NCBI GenBank assembly: GCA_937889795.1
Contig: CALBZH010000045.1
Location: forward strand, 1-14,746
Direction of reading: 5' to 3'
DNA length: 14,746 bases
From: an uncultured Syntrophobacteraceae bacterium
Lineage (GTDB): Bacteria > Desulfobacterota > Syntrophobacteria > Syntrophobacterales > Syntrophobacteraceae
Positions 5,120 to 13,217 of the stretch are shown piece after piece. The translations under genes and the position numbers were made by a program. Numbering within the stretch: position 1 is the stretch's first letter; every line of letters starts with the position of its first letter. The notes below the pieces were generated by a model, which searched no databases, had not been told where the DNA came from, and saw nothing but the letters and a program-made list of their open reading frames with translations.

Positions 5120-6325
5120 CTAGACCTTTGGGCTGCCGGAGGGGACGGAATCGGCTTTCCGCTTGGCGATGATCCATCCGCGGAGCCGGTTCACGATAGT
5201 CACCCACACCATGGGAGTCTCTCGCTGCGTTTTGACCCACAGGTACAGCGCAAGCAGCGCACTCAGCGCGTTGGGGGCCCACATGGCGACGGACGGCGGG
5301 ATCACGCCATTTTCCCCAAAACCTTTTCCAGCAGAGAGGACCACGTAGTAGGTGAGGTAGATCGACAGGCCGAGCGTGATGCCGGTCATGCGGCTTCTCT
5401 GCCGAAACAGGGCGCCGAGCGGAGGGCCCATCAATCCCAGGAAAAGGCAGCCCATCGGAAGGGCTAGCCGCTGATGGAGCTCGAGGGCGTACGGAAGTGT
5501 TGCCTTGGCGGGTGCTCCCGGGGTCGCGTAGGCGGTGTGGCGAAGCTCAGTCAGGCTCATCAGCCGTTTGGCCTTGCCGCCCTTCACCGGACCGCCGCTG
5601 AACAGCTCGTCGAGCGAAAGGGTGAGATCATACGATTTGAACGTGATCGTCTGAGCATCCTTGAACGTGTCCGGAACTCGCGTGATGATGCCATCCGACA
5701 TCTTGAAGACCAATTGATTCAGTGAGCGGGGTACGATGATTTGAGCGCGCTCCGCAACAATGGTGAGTCTCACGTCCTGTTCGCGCTGATCTTGGGCGAA
5801 AACGCCCTCGATCGTGAGGTTGGATGGGTCCACGGACTTGAAGAAGAAAACCAAATTCGGAACAATATCGATGAACGTGCCTTCCTTGAGGAATGCAGGC
5901 AAGCTGACTTTTCCGATGGACTTCAGCTTCTGCTCAAAAGCTTGACTTGATGCGGGTATCAGGTAGATGGTGTTGAAGTAGGAGAGCGTTGTCATAAACA
6001 GCAGCACCGCGAGCGTCGCCGGCAAAAAATGGGTGGCGGGGATCCCGGCCGCCCTGAGGGCAACGATCTCGTTGTCGCCACTCAGGCGCACGAAGGCGAG
6101 CAGTACCCCCATGAGGGTCGCCATCGGCATGGCAAACAAGATGAGCTTCGGCAGGGCATAAGCCATGAGCTCCGCAAGGTCCGAGATCGTCATGGGAGAG
6201 GTAAAGAGATAGCGCGTGAGCTGCAACAGGCGGCCTGTCAGCAGAATGATCGTCAACCCCAGGAGACCCACGAAAAGGGGGGCGAGCTGCTCTTCGACGA
6301 GATAGAAGAAAAGTGTCTTTTTCAT
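5120..6325 (-). CDS. lptF: LPS export permease LptF
   Basis: The 401-residue protein is the partner of the following lptG in the LptB2FG exporter. It has a first membrane helix at about 15-31 and helices at about 52-78 and 100-118. The conserved loop RLSGDNEIVALRAAGI lies at 80-95, just after the second transmembrane hairpin. A periplasmic beta-jellyroll domain spans roughly 120-290, and three C-terminal helices are followed by a basic tail. Length and motif order fit LptF well. No Shine-Dalgarno sequence is visible before ATG 6325. A candidate promoter (TTGACC, 18 nt, TACTAA) would start transcription about 3 nt before the ATG, so the message may be leaderless. It is divergent from dgt, with only 38 bases between the two start codons. 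Confidence 0.92.
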   Translation of the reverse strand: MKKTLFFYLVEEQLAPLFVGLLGLTIILLTGRLLQLTRYLFTSPMTISDLAELMAYALPKLILFAMPMATLMGVLLAFVRLSGDNEIVALRAAGIPATHFLPATLAVLLFMTTLSYFNTIYLIPASSQAFEQKLKSIGKVSLPAFLKEGTFIDIVPNLVFFFKSVDPSNLTIEGVFAQDQREQDVRLTIVAERAQIIVPRSLNQLVFKMSDGIITRVPDTFKDAQTITFKSYDLTLSLDELFSGGPVKGGKAKRLMSLTELRHTAYATPGAPAKATLPYALELHQRLALPMGCLFLGLMGPPLGALFRQRSRMTGITLGLSIYLTYYVVLSAGKGFGENGVIPPSVAMWAPNALSALLALYLWVKTQRETPMVWVTIVNRLRGWIIAKRKADSVPSGSPKV

Positions 6326-6334
6326 CGGAGCGTA

Positions 6335-6364
6335 TTAGTACTGAAAAGGGATGGATCAGGTCAA
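6335..6364 (-). promoter_or_regulatory. possible lptFG promoter overlapping the dgt start
   Basis: On the minus strand TTGACC at 6364-6359 and TACTAA at 6340-6335 are 18 nt apart. The -35 box touches the dgt ATG at 6364, and the -10 lies about ten bases before the lptF ATG. The -10 match is only moderate. Confidence 0.35.
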
Positions 6365-7446
6365 TGCCAAATGAGACACCCCGTGAAAGGCTGGACGAAC
6401 AGCCGGTTCCGTTGCGGCTGGAAATCGAGGCGCGGGAGCGGTCTCAGCTCGCAGCCCGGGCGCAGGCGAGCAGCCAGTCCAGGGGGCGACTGAAAGACGA
6501 AGAGGAGTGCACGCTTCGGACGGCATACCAGCGCGACCGGGATCGCATTGTCCACTGCAAGGCCTTTCGGCGTCTCAAGCACAAAACCCAGGTCTTTCTC
6601 TCTCCCACCGGCGACCACTATCGAACACGTCTCACGCACACCCTCGAGGTATCCCAGATCGCGCGAACGATCGGGAGAGGACTGCGTCTCAACGAGGACC
6701 TTATCGAAGCCATCGCCCTGGGCCATGACCTGGGGCACACCCCCTTCGGACACGGTGGCGAGCGCGTGCTCAACCAAATCATCCCAGGCGGCTTCCATCA
6801 CACCCGACAGAGTCTGCGGGTCGTCGATCGACTGGAAAATGCCGGTCGGGGTCTCAACCTGACCCACGAGGTCCGTGACGGGATTTTAAAACACTCGAAG
6901 GGCAGGTCCAGTCCAATCTTTCTCGATGCGGACGAGCGGGCGGATACCCTGGAAGCTCAAGTCGTCCGGCTGGCAGACATTGTCGCCTATTTGAACCACG
7001 ATCTGGACGACGCGCTTCGGGCTGATATTCTCAAGGAAGACGACATCCCCGACGCCGTCAGGACCGGCCTTGGATCGCGTCATTCCCAACGAATCCACAC
7101 GCTTGTCTACGATATCATTCACACAAGCCTTCAGGAGGACGGCGGGGAGATCACGATGAGCGAGCCGGTGCTGTCCGTGGTCGATGCCCTGCGCGTGTTC
7201 TTGTTCGATCGCGTGTACGACGTGCCTCAAGTGCGGCTGGAATTCGATCGGGTCTTTAAGATCATAGAGGATCTGTTCAACCTATTCATGAAAGACGATC
7301 GTCTGTTCGGCCAAGAGATCGGGGCCCTCGCCCGGGGGACCAGGCGGGAGCGTCAGATCTGCGACTACATTGCCGGGATGACGGATCGGTATGCGCTTGA
7401 CCTTTACAGACGGCTCTTCCTGCCGCGTCCTTGGATGAAGCTCTGA
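6364..7446 (+). CDS. dgt: dGTP triphosphohydrolase-like HD-domain protein
   Basis: The 360-residue protein is a deoxynucleoside triphosphate triphosphohydrolase, which splits dNTPs into nucleoside and triphosphate and so limits the dNTP pool. The HD-domain metal ligands are visible: H92 in RLTHTLEV, H121 and D122 in GHDLGHTPFGHGGE, and a later Asp in VRLADIVAYLNHDLDDA. The upstream signature FRRLKHKTQVF at 68-78 is typical of this family. Length fits the dGTPase-like type common outside enterobacteria. ATG 6364 is chosen because it gives a normal N-terminus. A GTG at 6313 in the same frame would overlap the lptF start and add 17 residues unlike the family. The Shine-Dalgarno is weak (CAGG, 4 nt). 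A perfect-looking TTGACA follows the gene, so the next gene probably has its own promoter. Confidence 0.9.
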   Translation: MPNETPRERLDEQPVPLRLEIEARERSQLAARAQASSQSRGRLKDEEECTLRTAYQRDRDRIVHCKAFRRLKHKTQVFLSPTGDHYRTRLTHTLEVSQIARTIGRGLRLNEDLIEAIALGHDLGHTPFGHGGERVLNQIIPGGFHHTRQSLRVVDRLENAGRGLNLTHEVRDGILKHSKGRSSPIFLDADERADTLEAQVVRLADIVAYLNHDLDDALRADILKEDDIPDAVRTGLGSRHSQRIHTLVYDIIHTSLQEDGGEITMSEPVLSVVDALRVFLFDRVYDVPQVRLEFDRVFKIIEDLFNLFMKDDRLFGQEIGALARGTRRERQICDYIAGMTDRYALDLYRRLFLPRPWMKL

Positions 7447-7471
7447 GGGCTTAATTCAAGGGATATGCAGC

Positions 7472-7499
7472 TTGACAGATGAATTTTCGGCATGATATC
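7472..7499 (+). promoter_or_regulatory. candidate promoter before the acidic protein and valS
   Basis: A consensus -35 TTGACA at 7472-7477 is followed after 16 nt by GATATC at 7494-7499, a weak -10. It lies just after dgt and about 155 bases before the ATG of the acidic protein, leaving a long leader in which I see no known riboswitch. Confidence 0.4.
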
Positions 7500-7653
7500 C
7501 GTGGCCAGCCTTTACCGCTGCGTTCTTTTGGTGTTACCAGTCCGGGAATGGTATTGACCACGCTCAGGCTTGGTCTTGAGAGGGCGATGGAGTGCGCGTG
7601 GCGCGAGGGCGGGGTTTCCTACGAGCACGATCCTTCAGTCTAGGCGGGATGAC

Positions 7654-8307
7654 ATGAAAAAGCCCAAACAAGCGGCGACGTTGGACGACGACGACAAGGG
7701 AGCGGAGCCCACCCTTCAGTTCGACCTTGAGGATGATGATGAAGAAATCATCGACCTGGAAGAGATCATCGACCTGGAGGATGAAGCCCTTGAGGACGAC
7801 CAGATGGGACTGGACGCTGAAATTCTCGATGCAGACGAGGATTTCGACCTTGGGGATCTGGATTTGACCCTGAAGGGAGAAGAGGGCGACGAGGATCTGG
7901 CGGACGATTTTCTGAAGGACCTCTCGTTTTCGGAAGACGAGCCGGTGGCACCCGAGCCTGAGCCCGAGGTCGTGCCGGTGGAGGATATCGGGGCGGAGCT
8001 TCAAGTCAAGCCGGTTTCAAAGACGGAGGATGCCTCGAGCTTCGTTGCCGAGGCGGCATCGAAGGCCGCGATTCCCGTGACGAAAGATCCGGTCGAGACC
8101 TTCGTGGAGCCCGAAGTGCCCGAAGCGGTGGTGGCGCCTCTTGAAAAGGCCTTCCCGGCCGTCGTTCACCCATCCCTCGATGAAGTGCTGTCCTCCATGG
8201 AGATCCGCCTGATGGACGCGATTCGGGCTATGGTGGAAACGAAGCTTCCCGATATCGTCCGTGAGATCCTGCGTGAAGAGATCGAGAAGGTCAAAGGGTC
8301 CCATTGA
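7654..8307 (+). CDS. acidic low-complexity protein with PopZ-like C-terminal helix
   Basis: ATG 7654 is chosen because GGCGGG lies about 6 nt upstream and the preceding in-frame residues look non-coding. The 217-residue product has three parts. Residues 1-95 are very acidic, with a doubled EIIDLE unit at 31-42. Residues 96-175 are rich in Pro, Glu, Val and Ala and are probably disordered. Residues 176-214 form a predicted amphipathic helix including METKLPDIVREILREEIEKV-like spacing (LPDIVREILREEIEKVK at 198-214). The L-P-x-I-V-x-x-x-x-R-E-E-I pattern resembles the C-terminal oligomerisation segment of PopZ (DUF2497), and the order acidic/proline-rich linker then helix is also PopZ-like. The tail similarity is recalled, not searched. 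Function is unknown, though a scaffold or polar organiser is possible. It lies 179 nt before valS and may be cotranscribed with it. Confidence 0.7.
   Translation: MKKPKQAATLDDDDKGAEPTLQFDLEDDDEEIIDLEEIIDLEDEALEDDQMGLDAEILDADEDFDLGDLDLTLKGEEGDEDLADDFLKDLSFSEDEPVAPEPEPEVVPVEDIGAELQVKPVSKTEDASSFVAEAASKAAIPVTKDPVETFVEPEVPEAVVAPLEKAFPAVVHPSLDEVLSSMEIRLMDAIRAMVETKLPDIVREILREEIEKVKGSH
7744..7779 (+). repeat. 18-bp tandem duplication coding EIIDLE twice
   Basis: Two adjacent 18-base units (7744-7761 and 7762-7779) differ at two third-codon positions and both encode EIIDLE inside the acidic protein. Confidence 0.85.
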
Positions 8308-8391
8308 GCCGCCTGGCCCGGGCTTCAACGGGATGAGCCACTGCTGAAGGCCGGAATTCCCCGGCATACGAGCCGCCTGGGCGCGGACACA

Positions 8392-8420
8392 ACCCCCTCT
8401 TTGGATCTCCTGGAGGGGGT
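8392..8420 (+). terminator. 8-bp hairpin in the valS leader
   Basis: ACCCCCTC at 8392-8399 pairs perfectly with GAGGGGGT at 8413-8420 around a 13-base loop. A T5 run lies about 14 nt further on, at 8438-8442, too far for a standard intrinsic terminator. A smaller stem, GCCGG/CCGGC, sits at about 8350-8364. This may be a weak terminator of the upstream gene, an attenuator, or an mRNA-stability element for valS. No T-box consensus was seen. Confidence 0.45.
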
Positions 8421-8486
8421 GCTGTTTCATCAATCGGTTTTTGCTCATCAAACATCTGGATGTTGAGGAGGTAGAGGGAGCGGCCC

Positions 8487-11159
8487 ATGAGCGAAGGCAA
8501 CCTGCCCAAAGGGTACACATTTCACGATCTCGAGCCCCGTTGGTATGCGACTTGGAGTCAGGAGGGGCTGTTTCGAGCCGACGTCAACAGTGGAAATCCT
8601 CCATTTACCATCGTCATTCCGCCTCCCAATGTGACGGGGACCCTTCACATGGGGCACGCCCTCAACAACACCCTGCAGGATATCCTGTGCCGTTACATGA
8701 AGCTCAAGGGCATGGAAGTTCTGTGGGTTCCAGGGACGGACCATGCAGGCATCGCGACCCAGAATGTTGTCGAACGGGACCTTGCCAAGGAAGACCTCTC
8801 TCGCCATGAGCTCGGACGAGAAGCCTTCCTTGACCGTGTGTGGGTTTGGAAGGAGAAATACGGCGGCATCATCACCAACCAGCTCCGCCGCCTGGGAGCC
8901 ATGTGCGATTGGTCCCGCGAGCGCTTCACCATGGATGAGGGGCTTTCCAAGGCCGTTCGCCAGGTCTTCGTGACGCTCTACGATCAAGGGCTCATCTACC
9001 GGGGCAAGCGGATGATCAACTGGTGCCCCCGGTGCATGACGGCGCTGGCCAACATCGAGGTGGAAGGCGAGGAGCTGGACAGCCACCTGTACTACCTGCG
9101 CTATCCCTTGATCGATGGAAGCGGAAGTGTCGTTGTCGCGACGACGCGGCCCGAGACGATGCTGGGGGACACGGCGGTCGCCGTTCATCCCGAGGACCCT
9201 CGCTACAGCGGTTTCGTCGGCAAAGACGTGCTGCTGCCACTTGCCGAGCGTCGGATTCCCGTGATCGGCGACAGCTATGTGGACCGGGAATTCGGCACCG
9301 GGGCTCTGAAGATCACTCCGGCGCACGACTTCAATGACTTCGAGATCGGGCGCAAGCACAAGCTGGACTTGGTGCAGGTGCTTGCCGACGACGGTACCAT
9401 GAGCGCGGATGCCGGCAGATACGCCGGCCTCGACCGCTTCGCCTGCCGCAAGCAGGTGCTGGAGGATCTCGAAAGGGGCGGTTTTCTGGAGAAGATCGAG
9501 CCTTACAAGCACCGGGTCGGGCACTGCTATCGCTGCAAGAGCGTGGTGGAGCCGAGCCTGTCCCTGCAGTGGTTCGTCGACACCAAGCCTCTGGCCGAGA
9601 AGGCCATGGAAGCGGTTCGGGACGGCCGCACCCGCATCATCCCGCTCAAATGGGAAAAGGACTATTTCAATTGGCTCGAGAATGTCGAAGACTGGTGCAT
9701 CAGCCGTCAGATCTGGTGGGGACACCGGATTCCCGCCTGGTACTGCGGCGCCTGCGGCAAGGTGATCGTGAGCATGACGGATCCGACGAGCTGTCCGGAT
9801 TGTGGGTCCTCGGATCTCGCACGGGATGAAGACGTCCTGGATACCTGGTTCAGCTCGGCCCTCTGGCCGTTTTCAACCCTCGGCTGGCCCGAGGACACAC
9901 CGGACCTCAGGAAGTTCTACCCGACGTCTGTCCTCGTCACCGGCTTCGACATCCTGTTCTTCTGGGTGGCGCGCATGATGATGATGGGGCTTCATTTCAA
10001 GCAGGAAGTGCCTTTCCGGGATGTTTACGTGCACGCTCTTGTCCGGGACGCCCACGGTCATAAGATGAGCAAGTCCAAAGGAAACGTCATCGATCCGCTC
10101 ATCATGATGGACCAGTTCGGAACCGATGCCCTGCGCTTCACCCTCACGGCCCTGGCCGTTCAAGGACGAGATGTCAAGCTGTCCGAGGAGCGCATCGAGG
10201 GATATCGGCACTTCGTCAACAAAATCTGGAACGCTGCGCGGCTCGTGCTCATGAATTGTGAAGACACAGGTCGTCTTCCTGAGATCCCCAAGAAGCCCGA
10301 GCGGTTATGGCACCGATGGATTTTGAGTCGCCTCCAGCGCGTCATCGGCGAAGTCGACGCGTCGATTACCGAGTATCATTTCAACCAGTATGCCCATTCG
10401 GTATACCACTTCGTGTGGCGGGAATTCTGCGACTGGTACCTGGAGATGATCAAGCAGGATTTCTACGGCGAAGACCCAAACGCCAAGGCGCTGGCTCAGG
10501 CCGTGTCACTCGATGTGCTTCGACAGATTCTTCTGCTCCTCCATCCCGTCATGCCGTTCGTTACCGAGGAGATCTGGCAGAAGCTGCCCGGGTCGGATGG
10601 CAGCATCATGACCGCATCGCTTCCCACCGCGGATCCCGAGCGTCTGGATGCCACAGCCGAGGAGATGACGGACACGATCATGGCGGTGGTTTCCGGAATT
10701 CGAAACATCCGCGGCGAAATGAACATCTCCCCCGCACTCCGGGTGGATGTCGTCTGCTTGTGTGGCGAGGAGGCTCAGGCCGCCCTGCTGCGTGAATACG
10801 GCGACACGATCAACGACCTTGCGCGCCTGTCCAGCTTGAAAACCGCGCTGGTCGGAGAGGGAGAGAAGCCCAAGATGGCGGCCAGCACGATCGCCAAGGG
10901 CATCGAAGTTTACGTGCTACTCGAAGGAATCCTGGATTTCGACAGTGAGTCGAAGAGACTGGAGAAGGAATTGGCGAAGGTCGAGAAAGAATATGGACTC
11001 ACGCAGAGGAAGCTTGCAAATGAGGACTTCCTCGCGCGTGCTCCCCAGGATGTGATCGAGAAGGAAAAGGAAAAGGGAAGCCGGCTCGGGGAAAAGATCG
11101 ACAAAGTCCGGGCTCAGTTGGAGCGGATCAAGACGATCCGCAGCAGTGCTCAGGGGTGA
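8487..11159 (+). CDS. valS: valyl-tRNA synthetase
   Basis: The 890-residue class Ia synthetase charges tRNA-Val and edits mischarged threonine. The HIGH-type motif is in PPPNVTGTLHMGHALNN, with HMGH at 54-57. The ValRS signature region GTDHAGIATQNVVE follows. The editing domain contains TTRPETMLGDTAVAVHP. Cys-rich zinc-ribbon-like pairs appear in CPRC, CYRC and the block CGACGKV...CPDCGSS. The KMSKS motif is at 526-530, and the C-terminal coiled coil that touches tRNA spans about 820-885 (KRLEKELAKVEKEYG and after). Length and order match full-length bacterial ValRS, and no damage is seen. GAGGGAG lies 6 nt before ATG 8487. The leader carries a perfect 8-bp hairpin. nadC begins 3 nt after the stop, so the two are cotranscribed. 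Confidence 0.98.
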   Translation: MSEGNLPKGYTFHDLEPRWYATWSQEGLFRADVNSGNPPFTIVIPPPNVTGTLHMGHALNNTLQDILCRYMKLKGMEVLWVPGTDHAGIATQNVVERDLAKEDLSRHELGREAFLDRVWVWKEKYGGIITNQLRRLGAMCDWSRERFTMDEGLSKAVRQVFVTLYDQGLIYRGKRMINWCPRCMTALANIEVEGEELDSHLYYLRYPLIDGSGSVVVATTRPETMLGDTAVAVHPEDPRYSGFVGKDVLLPLAERRIPVIGDSYVDREFGTGALKITPAHDFNDFEIGRKHKLDLVQVLADDGTMSADAGRYAGLDRFACRKQVLEDLERGGFLEKIEPYKHRVGHCYRCKSVVEPSLSLQWFVDTKPLAEKAMEAVRDGRTRIIPLKWEKDYFNWLENVEDWCISRQIWWGHRIPAWYCGACGKVIVSMTDPTSCPDCGSSDLARDEDVLDTWFSSALWPFSTLGWPEDTPDLRKFYPTSVLVTGFDILFFWVARMMMMGLHFKQEVPFRDVYVHALVRDAHGHKMSKSKGNVIDPLIMMDQFGTDALRFTLTALAVQGRDVKLSEERIEGYRHFVNKIWNAARLVLMNCEDTGRLPEIPKKPERLWHRWILSRLQRVIGEVDASITEYHFNQYAHSVYHFVWREFCDWYLEMIKQDFYGEDPNAKALAQAVSLDVLRQILLLLHPVMPFVTEEIWQKLPGSDGSIMTASLPTADPERLDATAEEMTDTIMAVVSGIRNIRGEMNISPALRVDVVCLCGEEAQAALLREYGDTINDLARLSSLKTALVGEGEKPKMAASTIAKGIEVYVLLEGILDFDSESKRLEKELAKVEKEYGLTQRKLANEDFLARAPQDVIEKEKEKGSRLGEKIDKVRAQLERIKTIRSSAQG

Positions 11160-11162
11160 GGC

Positions 11163-11999
11163 TTGGTCGTGCTGCAGCTGGACGAATTGCTCCGCATGTC
11201 ACTTCAAGAAGACCTCGGTCATGGGGATGTGACCAGCCTCGCCGTGGTCGATGACAGCCTTGTTGCCGATGCGACCGTGGTCGCGAGAGAGCCACTGGTT
11301 CTCTCCGGGAGCCTTCCGTTCCGCCGGGTGTTTGGTCTGCTCGATCCTTTGGTGTCGGTGGAGCTCTCCGCTCATGACGGTGCGAGCATCGAGAGGGATC
11401 AGCGGTTCATCCGGCTGACCGGTAGCGCACGCTCTCTTCTTGCGGGGGAGCGAACGGCGCTGAACCTGCTGCAACGGTTGTGCGGGATCGCTACTCTGAC
11501 GCGACGCATGGCTGAGGCGATAGCCGGGACGCAATGCCGGTTGCTCGATACCCGTAAGACGACACCCCTCTGGCGGTTGCTCGAAAAGGAAGCGGTCCGT
11601 CATGGAGGTGGCTCGAATCACCGGTTCGGCCTCTCTGACGGCATCCTGATCAAGGACAACCATGTCGCTGCGGCGGGAGGCGTTTCGCCCGCCGTCCAGC
11701 GTGCCCGCTTCCACGCCCCTCACGGCCTTAAGGTCGAGGTCGAAGTGGATACGCTCGATCAGTTCGAGGAAGCGATGGGGGCGGGGGCGGACATCATTCT
11801 CCTGGATAATTTCAGCCTTGACCTGATCCGAGAGGCGGTTTCGAAAGCGAACGGACGTTGCCTGCTGGAGGTTTCGGGTGGCGTGACGCTCGAGAACATC
11901 CGCGGAATCGCGGAAACCGGCGTGGATTTTGTCTCATCCGGGGCCTTGACGCATTCTGCGCGGGCTATGGACATCAGCATGGAGCTCCACCTCCATTGA
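11163..11999 (+). CDS. nadC: nicotinate-nucleotide pyrophosphorylase (quinolinate phosphoribosyltransferase)
   Basis: The 278-residue enzyme makes nicotinate mononucleotide from quinolinate and PRPP with loss of CO2, the last step of de novo entry to NAD. Family blocks are intact: EDLGHGDVTS at 16-25, GERTALNLLQRLCGIAT at 95-111, LDTRKTTP at 128-135, RHGGGSNHRFGLSDGILIKDNH at 146-167 (quoted as two joined motifs), EVEVD at 192-196, LLDN at 213-216, EVSGGV at 236-241 and SGALTHS at 259-265. The PRPP- and quinolinate-contacting Arg, Lys and His residues of these blocks are present. It is translated from TTG 11163 or GTG 11169 right after valS, with AGGGGTGAGG from the end of valS as ribosome binding site. 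No nadA or nadB is nearby. Confidence 0.96.
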   Translation: MVVLQLDELLRMSLQEDLGHGDVTSLAVVDDSLVADATVVAREPLVLSGSLPFRRVFGLLDPLVSVELSAHDGASIERDQRFIRLTGSARSLLAGERTALNLLQRLCGIATLTRRMAEAIAGTQCRLLDTRKTTPLWRLLEKEAVRHGGGSNHRFGLSDGILIKDNHVAAAGGVSPAVQRARFHAPHGLKVEVEVDTLDQFEEAMGAGADIILLDNFSLDLIREAVSKANGRCLLEVSGGVTLENIRGIAETGVDFVSSGALTHSARAMDISMELHLH

Positions 12000-12186
12000 A
12001 AGGCCCTCCTGTTCCCTTCCCGTCGCTACCAGACCACACTTGCCTCTCCGTTTCTGCGACCACAAGCGGACTTCAGGAAGCTATTGTGGCGGAGGCGGCC
12101 TGACGATTCGAAGAAGGGAAGGGCGCGGCCGCCGCCTCTTTATGGGGATGGGTGCTTTCGCTGCTTCCGGGGGCTCCCGTTTGTTC
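12000..12186 (+). other. spacer between nadC and azlC
   Basis: No gene is seen. An inverted repeat, GAGGCGGC at 12092-12099 with GCCGCCTC at 12131-12138, is followed by TTT and could act as a weak terminator for nadC, but its 31-base loop makes this uncertain. The frame of azlC stays open upstream to 12040, though the residues there are Arg/Gly-rich and look non-coding. Confidence 0.35.
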
Positions 12187-12903
12187 ATGGAGAAGGATTT
12201 GAGATACGACACGATTCGTGAGGGCGTTAGAGCTGCCTGGCCGATCTGCATGGCGTATTTCCCCCTCGGAATGGCGCTCGGAGTCCTGGCTCAGAAGGCA
12301 GGATTCAGTCCGGCAGAGATCGGTATGATGTCCATCCTCGTCTTTGCCGGCAGCTCCCAGTTCGTGGCCGTGTCGATGATCTCCGGGGGAGCCGAGGTTC
12401 TGGCCATCGCTGTTACGACCTTCATGATCAATCTGAGACACGTGCTCATGAGCTCCTCCCTGTCCGTTTTCTTCAAGGGGGCGTCGCCGGCCTTTCTGTC
12501 TCTCTTCGCATACGGCGTTACCGACGAGAGCTTCGCCATCAACATCATGAAGTTCAGGAAAGGCACGTGGGACCGTTGGAACGCACTCGCTGTCAATCAG
12601 TGCACGAACGCGGCCTGGGTGGTGAGCACGATCATCGGCGCTTATGGAGGGCAGTTCATTCCGGTGGGCTTTCTCGGAATCGATTACGCGTTGAGCGCCA
12701 TGTTCATCAGCCTCCTCATGCTGCAGCTCCGGGGTGGGCTTTACGTGCTGACGGCGCTGATCTCCGGAGTGGTCTCCATCGGGGTTTCGCTGATTCTGCC
12801 TGGAAACGCGTATGTGATCATCGCGTCGCTCGTCGGTGCGACCATGGGATTCGGCTTCCTCAAGGCGAGACAGCGGAAGGGGCTGCAGCGTGGTGCATTC
12901 TGA
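12187..12903 (+). CDS. azlC: AzlC-family branched-chain amino acid exporter, large subunit
   Basis: The 238-residue integral membrane protein belongs to the AzlC/LIV-E family. With AzlD it exports branched-chain amino acids and some analogues, as shown for AzlCD of Bacillus and BrnFE of Corynebacterium. Motifs typical of AzlC are visible: REGVRAAWPICMAYFPLGMALG near the N-terminus (in two parts), then FAGSSQFVAV, MINLRHVLMSSSLS, YGVTDESFAI, and NQCTNAAWVVSTIIGAYGG. About five to six hydrophobic helices are apparent. ATG 12187 is chosen because MEKDLRYDTIREG is the natural family N-terminus, although no good Shine-Dalgarno precedes it (a G-run lies about 15 nt upstream). The azlD start overlaps its last 14 bases. 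Confidence 0.92.
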   Translation: MEKDLRYDTIREGVRAAWPICMAYFPLGMALGVLAQKAGFSPAEIGMMSILVFAGSSQFVAVSMISGGAEVLAIAVTTFMINLRHVLMSSSLSVFFKGASPAFLSLFAYGVTDESFAINIMKFRKGTWDRWNALAVNQCTNAAWVVSTIIGAYGGQFIPVGFLGIDYALSAMFISLLMLQLRGGLYVLTALISGVVSIGVSLILPGNAYVIIASLVGATMGFGFLKARQRKGLQRGAF

Positions 12904-13216
12904 CTACCTCTTGATCGTTGGCGGCATGGCCCTGGTGACGTATGTTCCCCGGTGGCTTCCGCTGTTCTTCCTTGCTCAGCAGCGTCTGCCCCAATGGTTC
13001 GTGGAGTGGCTGGACCTCATTCCGGTCGCGATCCTGAGTGCTCTGATCTTCCCCGATCTGTTCGTGCGGGGGGATCCGAGAGCGCTCGTCTTGCTGCAGC
13101 CCAAGTCGGTCGTCGCTGTCCCGACGCTGCTGTTTGCGCTGAAGACCCGCTCTTTGGGGGGAACCATCCTGGTGGGGATGCTGCTTTATTGGATCACGAC
13201 ACGCTGGTGGACGTAA
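12890..13216 (+). CDS. azlD: AzlD-family branched-chain amino acid exporter, small subunit
   Basis: The 108-residue membrane protein is the small partner of AzlC and has three to four hydrophobic helices. It has the AzlD hallmark ALVTYVPRWLPL near the N-terminus (family consensus T-x-x-x-R), then PVAILSALIFPDLF and a C-terminal pair of helices ending GGTILVGMLLYWITTRWW. It starts at GTG 12890 (or the next GTG, 12893), with AAGGGG 7 nt upstream, and overlaps azlC by 14 bases, so the two are translationally coupled. The reading frame is open further upstream to 12836, but that part lies wholly inside azlC. Its stop is one base away from the stop of the convergent prenyltransferase gene. Confidence 0.9.
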   Translation: MVHSDYLLIVGGMALVTYVPRWLPLFFLAQQRLPQWFVEWLDLIPVAILSALIFPDLFVRGDPRALVLLQPKSVVAVPTLLFALKTRSLGGTILVGMLLYWITTRWWT

Positions 13217-13217
13217 C

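Noticed and set aside
8308..8486. T-box riboswitch before valS
   Set aside because: No T-box anti-terminator consensus or specifier stem was found in the leader; only simple hairpins are present.
8448..9725. 425-codon minus-strand open frame
   Set aside because: It lies antisense to valS, whose motifs are intact. The translation is a low-complexity reverse shadow typical of G+C-rich coding DNA.
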